Notes under the pieces: generated by a model
The model's input: only the letters and a program-made list of their open reading frames with translations
Databases searched by the model: none
Told to the model about the DNA's origin: nothing
Assembly (NCBI GenBank): GCA_026414185.1
Contig: JAOAJL010000007.1
Location: 1-54,628, forward strand
Length of the DNA stretch: 54,628 bases
Source of the DNA: Microcaldota archaeon
GTDB lineage: Archaea; Micrarchaeota; Micrarchaeia; Anstonellales; Anstonellaceae
Direction: 5' to 3'
Part shown: positions 19,386 through 28,873 of the stretch, piece after piece
Layout of the letters: each line of letters begins with the position of its first letter
Position numbering within the stretch: the first letter of the stretch is position 1
Program-made: the position numbers and the translations under genes

Positions 19386-20066
19386 ATGCGGCAAATTGTC
19401 GTGCTCTCCCTTGGAGGCTCGCTTGTAAATCCTGGAAAGCCCGACGAGGCATACGTCTCTTCAATAGTGCGCATGCTTTCAAAGCTTCCCTACCGCTTTG
19501 GCATAGTGGTCGGCGGGGGCAAAGCGGCGCGCATTCTGGCGGAAAGAGTCCGCAAGAGGGGCGGAAGCGAATTTGAGGCGGACGAGGCGGCAATAGAGCA
19601 GACGCGCCGCAACGCCGCTTTCGTGGCGAAGATAATCGGAAAGGAGGCAAACCAGAAAATACCGCACTGCTTTGACGAGGCGCGCAGGCTTTCCAGAAAG
19701 CACCGCTTCGTGGTGATGGGGGGCACCGTGCCCGGAATAACGACCGATTCGGATGCGGTGCTTTTGGCAGAGTGCCTAAAGGCAAAGCGCGTCCTGAACC
19801 TGTCCAACATTGACGGCGTCTACTCCGACAACCCCATAAGGAACCCTGAGGCGAAAAAGTTCCGGACTCTAAGCTATGAGCAGATGATTGAGCTGGCAGG
19901 CAAAAACGACATGCGCAAGGCAGGCACGCACTTCGTCTTTGACTTTCTTGCCTGCAAGCTGATTGCCCGCTCAAAAATAGAGGCGCATTTTGTCCATGGG
20001 AAAAACCTTCTTGACGTGCGAAAAGCAGTGGAAGGCAAGCCGCATGGCGGCACGGTGGTAAGGTAG
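19386..20066 (+). CDS. pyrH: Uridylate kinase (archaeal type)
   Basis: MRQIVVLSLGGSLV, GIVVGGGKAAR, MGGTVPGITTDSDAVLLAE motifs. Confidence 0.9.
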   Translation: MRQIVVLSLGGSLVNPGKPDEAYVSSIVRMLSKLPYRFGIVVGGGKAARILAERVRKRGGSEFEADEAAIEQTRRNAAFVAKIIGKEANQKIPHCFDEARRLSRKHRFVVMGGTVPGITTDSDAVLLAECLKAKRVLNLSNIDGVYSDNPIRNPEAKKFRTLSYEQMIELAGKNDMRKAGTHFVFDFLACKLIARSKIEAHFVHGKNLLDVRKAVEGKPHGGTVVR

Positions 20067-20072
20067 CTGCCC

Positions 20073-21089
20073 CTAGTCCTCAATCTTAACCTGCCTGACT
20101 GCTATCCCAGCCTCTTTGAGCAGTTTGAGCGGAAGCTCGCTTAGGGGATACTCCGCGTTATAGACAACCTCCCTTATTCCGGAGTTGATTATCATCTTCG
20201 TGCAGATTAGGCATGGCGAAAAGGTGGTGTAGAGGGTGGCGCCCTTTATTGAAATGCCGTGGTATGCCGCCTGAACTATCGCATTTTCTTCCGCATGCGA
20301 GCATACGCATTCCTCAAGCTTTGTGCCGGAGTCCGCAAATGAGCCGCAGCGGGGGCATCCGCCTTCGTTGCAATTGCGTATGCCGCGGGGCGTTCCGTTG
20401 TATCCTGTTGAGACTATCCGCTTGTCCTTGACTATCAACGCGGCAGTGTGCCTCTTTATGCAGTTTGACCTGCTTGCCACGACCTTTGCGATATTCATGA
20501 AATACAGGTCCCAGGAAGGGCGGCTCGGCTTGAATTCGGAGGATATCTCCGCAAGAAGCTCATCCACCGACGCGTAAAGCTCCTTGAAGTCGGAGTCGTT
20601 TACAATCTTTTTTGTCGCCAAAGAGAACACTTCGGCAAGCCGCTGCCCGTGCTCGTCCTTCCCCTCAATCTCCAGCTTTTCTATGGTTTTGAAAGCCTCA
20701 AAGCTTCTTGGGTCGCCCTCCCTCCTTCTCGCCTTCATCCTCTCAAATCTGATTTCAGGCGGGGCAGTGACATAGACAAGCGTCATCCTGCCGGTCGCCA
20801 GCAGAGCGCGCGCCTCAGAAGGGTTCCTGATTGAGTCAATGACATAATTCCTGTCGGGCTGCAGCTTGTCAATCGTCCTTCTGGCAAGGACGTCGCTTCC
20901 GAAATTCCTCCTCATCTCATTGCCTTTCGCAATCAGCGCCTCGCGCGTTATCTCCTTGCCTTCCGCTGCAAGCTCCTCCCGTATGATGTCTGACAGCGAG
21001 TAGTAGTAGAAGCCCTTCCTTGCAAGATAGTCTGCGACAGTCCCTTTGCCAGCGCAATTCTCCCCCGTAAGCCCGATTATTATCGCCAT
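20073..21089 (-). CDS. Fusion: P-loop nucleotide/dephospho-CoA kinase-like domain plus dCMP deaminase
   Basis: IGLTGENCAGKGTVADYLA P-loop, then HTAALIVKDKRIVSTGYNGTPRG...CSHAEENAIVQAA...TTFSPCLICTKMIINSGI. Confidence 0.88.
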   Translation of the reverse strand: MAIIIGLTGENCAGKGTVADYLARKGFYYYSLSDIIREELAAEGKEITREALIAKGNEMRRNFGSDVLARRTIDKLQPDRNYVIDSIRNPSEARALLATGRMTLVYVTAPPEIRFERMKARRREGDPRSFEAFKTIEKLEIEGKDEHGQRLAEVFSLATKKIVNDSDFKELYASVDELLAEISSEFKPSRPSWDLYFMNIAKVVASRSNCIKRHTAALIVKDKRIVSTGYNGTPRGIRNCNEGGCPRCGSFADSGTKLEECVCSHAEENAIVQAAYHGISIKGATLYTTFSPCLICTKMIINSGIREVVYNAEYPLSELPLKLLKEAGIAVRQVKIED

Positions 21090-21093
21090 CCGC

Positions 21094-22017
21094 TCACCTT
21101 CCAGTCGCGTCAATCAGCTCAAGCAGCCTTTTAATATCCGCCACATTCACAATCGGCTTTCCGTAAGCCTCAACATCGTCCGCTATCCGCGGGCAGGCGG
21201 TGTTTATGTATGCGTCAAACGAGGCAAAATTGGAAATGGAGGCGGGATTCAGCTCGTTTGCCACAAGAATCGCCGCCCTCCTTCCCCTGCCCTCAAGCAT
21301 CCTTTTAGCCATCAAAGCGCCCGGCAGGTTTTTCTGGCCGCATTTTGTTGAAACAAGGATGCCAAAAGTCTTTGCCTGCGAAGCTGCCAAAATAGAGCCG
21401 TTGCGCCTGCGCTGCGCCATCCTCATCTCGTCGGTGAGCCAATAGGCGTCATTCGCATGCGGGTTGATGCAAAGCACTTTCTTGTCGGCAGAGATGCCGG
21501 TGGGGTGGAATTTGCCGCCCCCAAAGTAGACAATCGCCTCCGCCCCCTTCACATCAGCGGCGCTTGCGTCACACCCTAAAACCTGCCCCGCCTGCTGCAG
21601 GCGCCGGCCTCCCCTGCCAATCTTCACGCACAAGCCCTCCTTTTTCAAAATCGCCAAAAGCCTTCGGGCGTTTTTCAGGTGCTGCAGCGGGAAAACAACA
21701 GCCACGGTGCGCACCTTCTGCCTTTTGAGGAGAGCCACCCCCTTCTCAATCGCGGCGGCAGCCCTCTTCCAGTCCAGCTCAAAAAAGCACGGCACATACT
21801 CTATCCCAATCCTGCCCCTGATTTCCATGAACTTGGAATGCCCAAAGTGGATTATCCTGTCGGCTTTGACCTCCCTTGCTTCCTCAAGGCACAAGTCGCA
21901 GGCACCGTAGCAGGCGGAAGCCGAGACAAAGACGGTGTGCCCCTTCCTCTCAAGCTTTGCCGCCTCCTCCAAAGCCCTGTCTTTCAGCCCTTCGGGAAAC
22001 TGGATAAGAATCCTCAT
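21094..22017 (-). CDS. dph2: Diphthamide biosynthesis radical enzyme Dph2
   Basis: QFPEGLKDRA, SACYGACDLCLEEA, NPHANDAYWLTDEMRM, STKCGQKNL, NTACPRIADD cysteine motifs. Confidence 0.88.
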   Translation of the reverse strand: MRILIQFPEGLKDRALEEAAKLERKGHTVFVSASACYGACDLCLEEAREVKADRIIHFGHSKFMEIRGRIGIEYVPCFFELDWKRAAAAIEKGVALLKRQKVRTVAVVFPLQHLKNARRLLAILKKEGLCVKIGRGGRRLQQAGQVLGCDASAADVKGAEAIVYFGGGKFHPTGISADKKVLCINPHANDAYWLTDEMRMAQRRRNGSILAASQAKTFGILVSTKCGQKNLPGALMAKRMLEGRGRRAAILVANELNPASISNFASFDAYINTACPRIADDVEAYGKPIVNVADIKRLLELIDATGR

Positions 22018-22063
22018 GAGAGAATTGCTGTGCGCAACGAATAAAAATAGGGCTTGTCGGAGC

Positions 22064-22615
22064 TCAGCTTCCAGCCTTCTTTATCTTCCTTACCCAAACA
22101 TCAAAAACAAGGGTTTTGCCGGCAAGCTCATGGTTGAAATCCACTCTGGCGGCGCCCTCGGCAACATCAACGACCTTCCCAGTCTGCCCGCCGGCATATA
22201 TGCTGCTGCCAACAGCAATCTTCTCCCCGCCTTCTATCTGGCTGATGGGAATCCAGACGACCTTGTTCTCCTGCCGCTCCCCATAAGCCTCAGAAGGCAG
22301 TATCCTGATTTGCCTTTTTTCCCCTTCCCTCATGCCAATTAAGCCCGCCTCAAAGCCGGCAATCATCTGCCCACTTCCGACTTCAAATTCAAGCGGGATT
22401 CCGCCGGTATTGCTGTCAAAAATGCTTCCGTTCTCAAGCCTGCCGATGTAATAGACTTCCACCACGTCGCCTTTTGAGACTGCAGGGGCAGATGCGAGCG
22501 CGCCCTCCCCCAGATTCTGCGCCTGTTGCCGTATCTCTTTTTGCTCCTGCTGTATCTGCGCGCAACCGAAAACAAGAAGCAGCAGGGGTGCAAGAAGAGC
22601 CGCTGCCAATCTCAC
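22064..22615 (-). CDS. FKBP-type peptidyl-prolyl isomerase, lipoprotein
   Basis: Lipobox LLLLVFGC; GDVVEVYYIGRLENGSIFDSN, GMREGEKRQIRILPSEAYGE. Confidence 0.88.
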   Translation of the reverse strand: MRLAAALLAPLLLLVFGCAQIQQEQKEIRQQAQNLGEGALASAPAVSKGDVVEVYYIGRLENGSIFDSNTGGIPLEFEVGSGQMIAGFEAGLIGMREGEKRQIRILPSEAYGERQENKVVWIPISQIEGGEKIAVGSSIYAGGQTGKVVDVAEGAARVDFNHELAGKTLVFDVWVRKIKKAGS

Positions 22616-22645
22616 CGCAAAACCTCCATATCCTCGCCGACGGCT

Positions 22646-25042
22646 TCAGTCTTCGCCCTCGGGATACGGATGCTCCTGCTTTTCGGAAACGAGCTTTGAA
22701 AGCCTCCTGAGCAGGACTTTCATCTCGGCAGAGGCGACCACTCTCCTGGTCCGCTCAACCGCGTCCGGATTGACGGAGATGGATGTGAGACCGAATTCAA
22801 CAAGCTTCTCCGCGAATTCTGGATAGACGGAAGGCGCCTGCCCGCAGAGCGAGACGGTGACATTGTGCTTGTTGCACACCTTTACCACATGCTCAATCGC
22901 CCTCAGAACCGCGGCGTTGCGCTCGTCAAAACCCTCTGCCAGCGTTGCGTTGTCCCTGTCTATGCCGAGTATGAGCTGGGTCAGGTCGTTGCTTCCGATT
23001 GAGACGCCGTCTATGCCCTCGCGGCAGAACTGGTCAATGAGAAAGACGGTAGAGGGCACCTCAACCATTATCCACAGCTTGAAGTCCCTCGTGTGGTGTA
23101 TCCCGTGGCTTTTGAGCATCTCCTTTATGGCGCGCAGCTCGCCAATCCTGCGCACGAAAGGAAGCATGACCCACAAGTTTTTCATGCCGAACTCCTCGCG
23201 CACCTTCCTTATCGCCTGAAGCTCAAGGGAGAAAACCTCTGGCTCGGTGATGTATCTTGCGCAACCGCGCCAGCCCATCATCGGGTTTGCCTCCTGCGGC
23301 TCAAACTCCTCGCCCCCCTTCAGGTTGCGGTATTCGTTGGTCTTGAAATCCGTAGTGCGGTAGACAACCGGGCGCGGGTAAAAGGCGCTTGTGAAAACGC
23401 GCAGCTTGTCGGCAAGCTTGTCCACAAACTCCTTCCCCCTGCCCTCGCGGAGCATCTTCTTTGGGTGTTCTCCTATGTCGCCTATCATGAACTCCGCGCG
23501 AAGGAGGCCCACGCCGTCGCAGGGAAGCTTTGAGACCTTGGCAGCAAGCTCAACTTCCGCCAGATTGACATATATCTTCGTCCCGCAGACAGGCGCTGGC
23601 GCGAATGCGGCTGGTGATGGCTGGGCAGGCTGAGGCTCAGCCTCTTCCTTCTTTGCCTCCAAGGTTGAAACGTCCCCGTCATAGACAAAGCCCCGGATGG
23701 CATCCACGGTGACAAACTGCCCCTCCCGCAGCACCTGTGTTGCGTTCTTCGTGCCGACAATGCAGGGTATGCCCATCTCGCGAGAGACAATTGCAGCGTG
23801 GCAGGTCATCCCGCCCGAGTTGGTCACTATCGCACTCGCCTTCTTCATCGCGGGAACAAAGTCCGGCGTGGTCATCTCTGTGACAAGAACATCCCCCTTT
23901 TGCACCTTGCCTATCTCTTTCGGACCTGCAAGTATGACCACCTTGCCCTTGCCGATTCCGGGCGAGGCGCCAAAGCCCTCCACCAGCGGCTTTGCAGGGG
24001 AGCTTGCCGAAGCCTGTGGCGCAGCAGGCGCCGGCTTCTTCTCCTCTTCCCCCGCCATCGGGATGGACTCAAGCCCAACGGCCTTCTGCTTCAGCGTGGT
24101 GATCGGCCTTGACTGGACAATATACACCTTTCCCTCCGCAATTGCCCATTCAATGTCCTGCGGCTTGCCGTAGTGCTGCTCAATCTTTTTCGCAAGCTTG
24201 GCAAGCTCTATTATCTGCTGGTCGGTTATCTTCTGCCGAGCCTGCATCTCCTCGCGCACATTCACATGGACGTTCTGGTCATTCACCTTCGCAATCATCC
24301 AAGTCTGCCTGGCAACGTCCTTTTTCTTTATGGCAAGAGAATTCTTGTCAACAACATACCTGTCGGGCGTGACAGCCCCGGAAACCACTATCTCGCCAAG
24401 CCCGTACGCCGCTTCAATGGAAATTTCGTTTGCATCCTGGCTTACCGGATCAACGGAAAACATCACCCCTGCTTTCTCAGACTGCACCATAATCTGCACA
24501 ACAGCCGCAAGCCCGACTTTGAGATGGTCAAATTTATTCTGCGCCCTGTAGTATATGGCGCGCGGCTCAAAAAGCGAAGCCCAGCACTCCTTGACTGCCT
24601 GCACGCAGTTTTCCGCTCCCTTCACATTGAGGAAAGTGGACTGCTGACCCGCAAACGAAGCCTCTGGCAAATCCTCTGCCGTTGCCGAGCTTCTCACTGC
24701 GACATACGGCTCTCTGCCGTCCTTCACCATCTTGCGGTAAGCCCCAATTATCTCCGAGCGAAGTGCGGGCGGTATCTCTCCCGAGAGGATTTTCGTCTTT
24801 ATGGTGTCAGACGCCTTGGCAAGCGCATCGCTGTTTTCAACATCCAGCTCGGAAGTCTGCTCCTTTATGACTGCGTCTATCTTGTTGTGCCTTATGAACC
24901 AGAAATATGCCCCGGAAGTAGTGACAAAGCCGTCAGGCACAGGCAGACCTATTGACGCCATCTCGCCGAGATTTGCCCCCTTGCCCCCAACTTCTGCCAA
25001 GTTTGTTTTTCTGATTTCGGAAAACCACATGATATTTTTCAT
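22646..25042 (-). CDS. ppsA: Phosphoenolpyruvate synthase
   Basis: VGGKGANLGEM, GGMTCHAAIVSREMGIPCIVGT, VSLCGQAPSVYPEF; start placed at MKNIMWFSEI. Confidence 0.96.
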   Translation of the reverse strand: MKNIMWFSEIRKTNLAEVGGKGANLGEMASIGLPVPDGFVTTSGAYFWFIRHNKIDAVIKEQTSELDVENSDALAKASDTIKTKILSGEIPPALRSEIIGAYRKMVKDGREPYVAVRSSATAEDLPEASFAGQQSTFLNVKGAENCVQAVKECWASLFEPRAIYYRAQNKFDHLKVGLAAVVQIMVQSEKAGVMFSVDPVSQDANEISIEAAYGLGEIVVSGAVTPDRYVVDKNSLAIKKKDVARQTWMIAKVNDQNVHVNVREEMQARQKITDQQIIELAKLAKKIEQHYGKPQDIEWAIAEGKVYIVQSRPITTLKQKAVGLESIPMAGEEEKKPAPAAPQASASSPAKPLVEGFGASPGIGKGKVVILAGPKEIGKVQKGDVLVTEMTTPDFVPAMKKASAIVTNSGGMTCHAAIVSREMGIPCIVGTKNATQVLREGQFVTVDAIRGFVYDGDVSTLEAKKEEAEPQPAQPSPAAFAPAPVCGTKIYVNLAEVELAAKVSKLPCDGVGLLRAEFMIGDIGEHPKKMLREGRGKEFVDKLADKLRVFTSAFYPRPVVYRTTDFKTNEYRNLKGGEEFEPQEANPMMGWRGCARYITEPEVFSLELQAIRKVREEFGMKNLWVMLPFVRRIGELRAIKEMLKSHGIHHTRDFKLWIMVEVPSTVFLIDQFCREGIDGVSIGSNDLTQLILGIDRDNATLAEGFDERNAAVLRAIEHVVKVCNKHNVTVSLCGQAPSVYPEFAEKLVEFGLTSISVNPDAVERTRRVVASAEMKVLLRRLSKLVSEKQEHPYPEGED

Positions 25043-25172
25043 GCCAAAACCCCCCTCAAAGCCCTTTTGCGCATTCCCAAGCCCACCCAACTTCATCTGT
25101 GGCTTTTGCCAATTGCTCCAAACTCTCACTATAACTATTAAAAGGTTATGAAGCACGAACAACGTCGCAGAT

Positions 25173-25334
25173 GGGCCCGTAACTCAGCTTGGCCTAGAGT
25201 GTCTGGCTTTTATCAGCCCAGCTCTGTTGCGATTGCGCAACAAAAGCCGGCTGCGACGCAACCAGAAAGTCGTGGGTTCAGGCACCCTTCTGCGCTGCGC
25301 AGGCGGCTGCCGCCCACAAATCCCACCGGGCCCG
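25173..25334 (+). tRNA. tRNA-Lys(UUU) with two introns
   Basis: GGGCCCG/CGGGCCC acceptor, ACTC/GAGT D-stem, TCTGG/CCAGA anticodon stem with CTTTTA|A loop, GTGGG-TTCA|AAT-CCCAC T-arm; removing 25213-25260 and 25281-25318 leaves a 76-nt tRNA. Confidence 0.87.
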
Positions 25335-25385
25335 CTTTTTCCTCCCATTCAGCTCAAGCCCAAGTTTCTTTGCAAGGATGCCGTG

Positions 25386-26681
25386 CTATATCTTAAGCCG
25401 CTTCCCGTAAGTCAGCACCTTTCCTTCCGAGAGCTTTGTTTCTGCCGAAGGGGGAACTTTCCCCACCAGCTTGGGGGAAAAAAGGCGGCCTCTGCGGATT
25501 ACTTCCCTTGCCATTTCCCTAAGCTGCGCCATTTCCTTCTCCGAAAGGCACTCGTCGGCATAAAAGCCGAACTTCCCAATATCGGATTTTCCTCCCTTTA
25601 TTTTCAGGTGCTCCTCGTTTATCTTCCCGTAGATTTCAAGCCCCCTGAGCGTTCCTACACTGGTGATTCGCACCGGCCCTTTTGGAAAGTAGTTTCGGTT
25701 TTCATCAACTTCCCAGTCGCACTCCACGATGCGGTCAACCTTCACGGCGTTGGCAGCAGTGCCAGTAAGAAGGAGAAGGTCGGACTTTTTCGCGTTCCCC
25801 AGACTGAAACCGATTCTCATGGGCTGAAGCCCAAGCTTCTCCGCAATAAGCTCTGTTTTTTGCATAGTAAAGCCGGGGAGAGCGCCCGCTTCCACCGGCG
25901 GAGTGAGCAGGTAGTTTTTCAAAACTATCGCAACATTCTCAGCAGAGCCCTCCGTCACCGTCCCTCCCACGTTGCAAAACAGCACTTCCTTCAGGCTGCC
26001 TGAAAGCATTTCCAGCGCCCTCTCATACCTTTCGCCGGGAGGCACTCTTGCGCCATCAATGATTATCTCCGGCTTTTCCCTGGCAAGCCATCCAACAAAC
26101 TCCTTCATCCTTTCAACCCACAAATCAGACTGCGGGTAGTTGTCCGAACGCTTCATATGCGGGGCTGCCAGTGTCCGCGGTTCAGGGACAGCCAGCACCG
26201 AAAACCCGTCCCCTTTCTTTCCGTGGTATGAGGGCTTTGGGAAGGCAAAGATTGCAAAACCATAAACATCCGGTCCGCTTAAGGGGAGGATGTTGCTTGC
26301 GCCACGGTAGGCCAGAGGCCTGACGTATATCTCCCCTGCCCTGTCCCCCTGAAAATTCACAGGCTCGTTCCTGTCCCACCCGTTCATGTAGAGAAGATTG
26401 ACTATGGCAAGAAGGTAATCCTCGCGGGAAAATGGAACGTGAGATTTGCGAGAGTATTCAATGCCGTTCATAAGCCGCGCATAGTGCCAGTCCTGATGGA
26501 GCATGTAAAGCCGATGCCCTCCTCTCTCCTGCTGATGCACGACCACTACCGACCCTTCAAAAAAAGTGTTTGAGTAATGCATGCTTCTGCTTGTGACAGA
26601 AACTTGCGGGTCCTGCCCGAAATACTGGTCTGCCTTTCCCTCCTGCCCGCTTGCCTTCCAGTAGACTATGGTTTTTGACAT
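25386..26681 (-). CDS. Class IV PLP aminotransferase (branched-chain aminotransferase-like), enlarged
   Basis: FFEGS, YVRPLAYRG, HMKRSDNY, GGTVTEGSAENVAIVLKNYLLTPPVEAGALPGFT. Confidence 0.75.
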   Translation of the reverse strand: MSKTIVYWKASGQEGKADQYFGQDPQVSVTSRSMHYSNTFFEGSVVVVHQQERGGHRLYMLHQDWHYARLMNGIEYSRKSHVPFSREDYLLAIVNLLYMNGWDRNEPVNFQGDRAGEIYVRPLAYRGASNILPLSGPDVYGFAIFAFPKPSYHGKKGDGFSVLAVPEPRTLAAPHMKRSDNYPQSDLWVERMKEFVGWLAREKPEIIIDGARVPPGERYERALEMLSGSLKEVLFCNVGGTVTEGSAENVAIVLKNYLLTPPVEAGALPGFTMQKTELIAEKLGLQPMRIGFSLGNAKKSDLLLLTGTAANAVKVDRIVECDWEVDENRNYFPKGPVRITSVGTLRGLEIYGKINEEHLKIKGGKSDIGKFGFYADECLSEKEMAQLREMAREVIRRGRLFSPKLVGKVPPSAETKLSEGKVLTYGKRLKI

Positions 26682-26783
26682 CTCAGTCGGGGAAGTAATT
26701 GAATTTTCCATCCGCCTCACCACGCCCATCCTTGTGCGGCAAACTCATTAAAAACCCTGCTTTGCCCACATCTTCGGATAGGC

Positions 26784-27446
26784 ATGGTGCAAGAGAAGTT
26801 CCCAGGGGTTTTTGTAGTCGGCGGAAGGCTTGCCACGCTTTCCCTCGCCCCCGGAAGCCGAGTTTATGGGGAAAAGCTCGTGCGCGAGGCTGGAGGCGAA
26901 TACCGGATATGGGACCTATACCGCTCAAAGCTCGCAGCAGCCATCCACAAAGGGCTAAAAGAGCTTCCGATAAAGCCCGGCTCCACTGTCCTTTACTTAG
27001 GCGCGGCGTCAGGCACAACCGCCTCTCACATTTCAGACATCCTGGGGAGAAGCGGCTCGGTTTTCTGCGTTGAGTTTGCCCAGCGACCGATGCGCGAGCT
27101 TCTGCAGGTTTGCGAGTTGCGCGAGAATATGCTTCCCATAATGGGCGATGCCAGAAAGCCGCAAGAGTATGCTGAAATGGTGGGCAGGAAGGTGGATGTC
27201 ATCTACCAGGACGTTGCGCAGCCCGACCAAAGCGAAATATTCCTGCGCAACAGCGCCCTCTTCCTCAAGCGCGGCGGGTGGGGGCTGATTTGCGTAAAGA
27301 GCCAGTCCATAGACGTGACTGCGCAGCCGAAAAAAGTGTTTGAAAAGTTCTTGGTCCAAGTTGGAGAGGAAATTGAAGTGAAGGAGAAAATTGAGCTTTC
27401 TCCTTATGACCTGGAGCATCTCTTCATAAGCGGCAAGCGCAGGTAG
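26784..27446 (+). CDS. flpA: Fibrillarin-like rRNA/tRNA 2'-O-methyltransferase
   Basis: YRIWDLYRSKLAAAI, VLYLGAASGTTASHISDI, VFCVEFAQRPMRELL, DVIYQDVAQPDQSEIF. Confidence 0.95.
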   Translation: MVQEKFPGVFVVGGRLATLSLAPGSRVYGEKLVREAGGEYRIWDLYRSKLAAAIHKGLKELPIKPGSTVLYLGAASGTTASHISDILGRSGSVFCVEFAQRPMRELLQVCELRENMLPIMGDARKPQEYAEMVGRKVDVIYQDVAQPDQSEIFLRNSALFLKRGGWGLICVKSQSIDVTAQPKKVFEKFLVQVGEEIEVKEKIELSPYDLEHLFISGKRR

Positions 27447-28043
27447 CCTTTTCCCGATTCTGTTACAAAGGTATAAATACTCTTTCTTACATATGGGAAC
27501 ACACTGGTGCTAACCATGGCAGGAGAAACGCAAGCATTGGCAGTTCCCCTTGCAGTTAGCAACCGCTTTTTTTCAAAGAACCACCGCTCATGCCACTTTT
27601 GGCAGTAGAGCCTCTTGGCGTCCGTGACTTGGCAAATTGCGGGTGCCTCCTGACGGAAATCTCCTAGCAGAGCCAATTCTTTCTTCTGCAAAGGCGGTTT
27701 CCAAATGAAAAAAACCAGTGGAAACTGGAAAGGAGGGGTTTCAAATGGTTAAGAACGAGGTGATTTGGATGATTGGCGTTGGATTAGGAGACGACGATGA
27801 GGGCATACTTGAACCACGCGGGCCTCAAGGTCCTCTGCCGGCAAGACTTATTGCACAGGCTTGCGCAGCGTATGCCCCTGTGCGCAAGGCTGCGTGCGGG
27901 CAGGCAGGCGGCGGTTCTCCCATTGCTCTTCGCGATGGCGGAGGTGGCGGTGATGACTAGCGTCAGAAGATGCAAGCTCGCCGCCATCAGAGCCGCGCTC
28001 GCCGGTGGTTTGCAGCTTGAGGGTTGCATAGGCGGGTGAGGGC

Positions 28044-28382
28044 ATGGCTGCGCAAAAAGGCAGACCCAGAATCCTGGGCGAGCGGGAGATTGTCCTCCTT
28101 AAGTCCCTTTACTTCAAGGAAGGTATGTCTGTCCGCCAGGTGGCAGCTGTTCTTCGCGTGTCACATATGACGGTGTGGAGGGTGCTTTGTCACCTGTCCT
28201 TGCCGCGCCATGCCGGAAAGATATGCCCTAATGATGAGCGAAAAGCAGGCGTGGCTGGCGCAAGTCAGGGAAAAGAGGCAGTCGCCATAGCACAGGCATG
28301 CTCGTGCCAAGCATCCGCAGGACAGACAGCATGGCAGCAAAAAACAGAAAATACGCAGGTAAAGAAGGCTGGAGGAAATTAG
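28044..28382 (+). CDS. Small HTH-containing hypothetical protein
   Basis: GERE...SLYFKEGMSVRQVAAVLRVSHMTVWRVLCHL reads as helix-turn-helix. Confidence 0.5.
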   Translation: MAAQKGRPRILGEREIVLLKSLYFKEGMSVRQVAAVLRVSHMTVWRVLCHLSLPRHAGKICPNDERKAGVAGASQGKEAVAIAQACSCQASAGQTAWQQKTENTQVKKAGGN

Positions 28383-28574
28383 CCTTATAAACACTTGACA
28401 GCACAACCAGAGTTGCTGGTGCTACAATGCGCGAAACAGCAGATTCCGTAACAGGGGTTTCTTTGCCATCGCTCAGCGTTAGCTTCTTTTTCTTTTCCAC
28501 ATAGCCTTCGCCTTGGTGGCTTGGCAAGTGCCGGGGCGTCCTGAAAAACATTAGGGGAAGTTTTGTAAAAAGAG

Positions 28575-28838
28575 GTGTTGTTGATGATAAGCAAGACAAA
28601 GGAAATGCGGGGCAAGGGCATTATAGCAAGTGCAATTGCCGAGGCAGCGGCAAGAGGCGGCATGCCAAAAAAGGAAAGCCGCCGGATGTCCGCAGCGCAG
28701 ACCAAAAAGCTGATGCAGGACATTGAGGAAAAGAAAAATGGCGGCGGGCGTAGAGGCAAGAAGAAGGGCGAACCGCCTGCAACTAACCCCTCTGGCATTC
28801 CAGAGTGGATGCTTGGCTACCACTGGCACGGCTGGTAA
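28575..28838 (+). CDS. Small basic hypothetical protein
   Basis: Short ORF only; weak support. Confidence 0.3.
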   Translation: MLLMISKTKEMRGKGIIASAIAEAAARGGMPKKESRRMSAAQTKKLMQDIEEKKNGGGRRGKKKGEPPATNPSGIPEWMLGYHWHGW

Positions 28839-28873
28839 GCTGGCAAAGCAAAAAAGGCATGCGCCAGTAAGGC

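Noticed and set aside
19378-19974. 198-aa minus-strand ORF
   Set aside because: Antisense to the UMP kinase gene, shadow composition
24173-24955. 260-aa plus-strand ORF
   Set aside because: Antisense to PEP synthase, no family features
25227-26003. 258-aa plus-strand ORF starting inside tRNA-Lys
   Set aside because: Runs through the tRNA and antisense to the aminotransferase gene; not credible as coding
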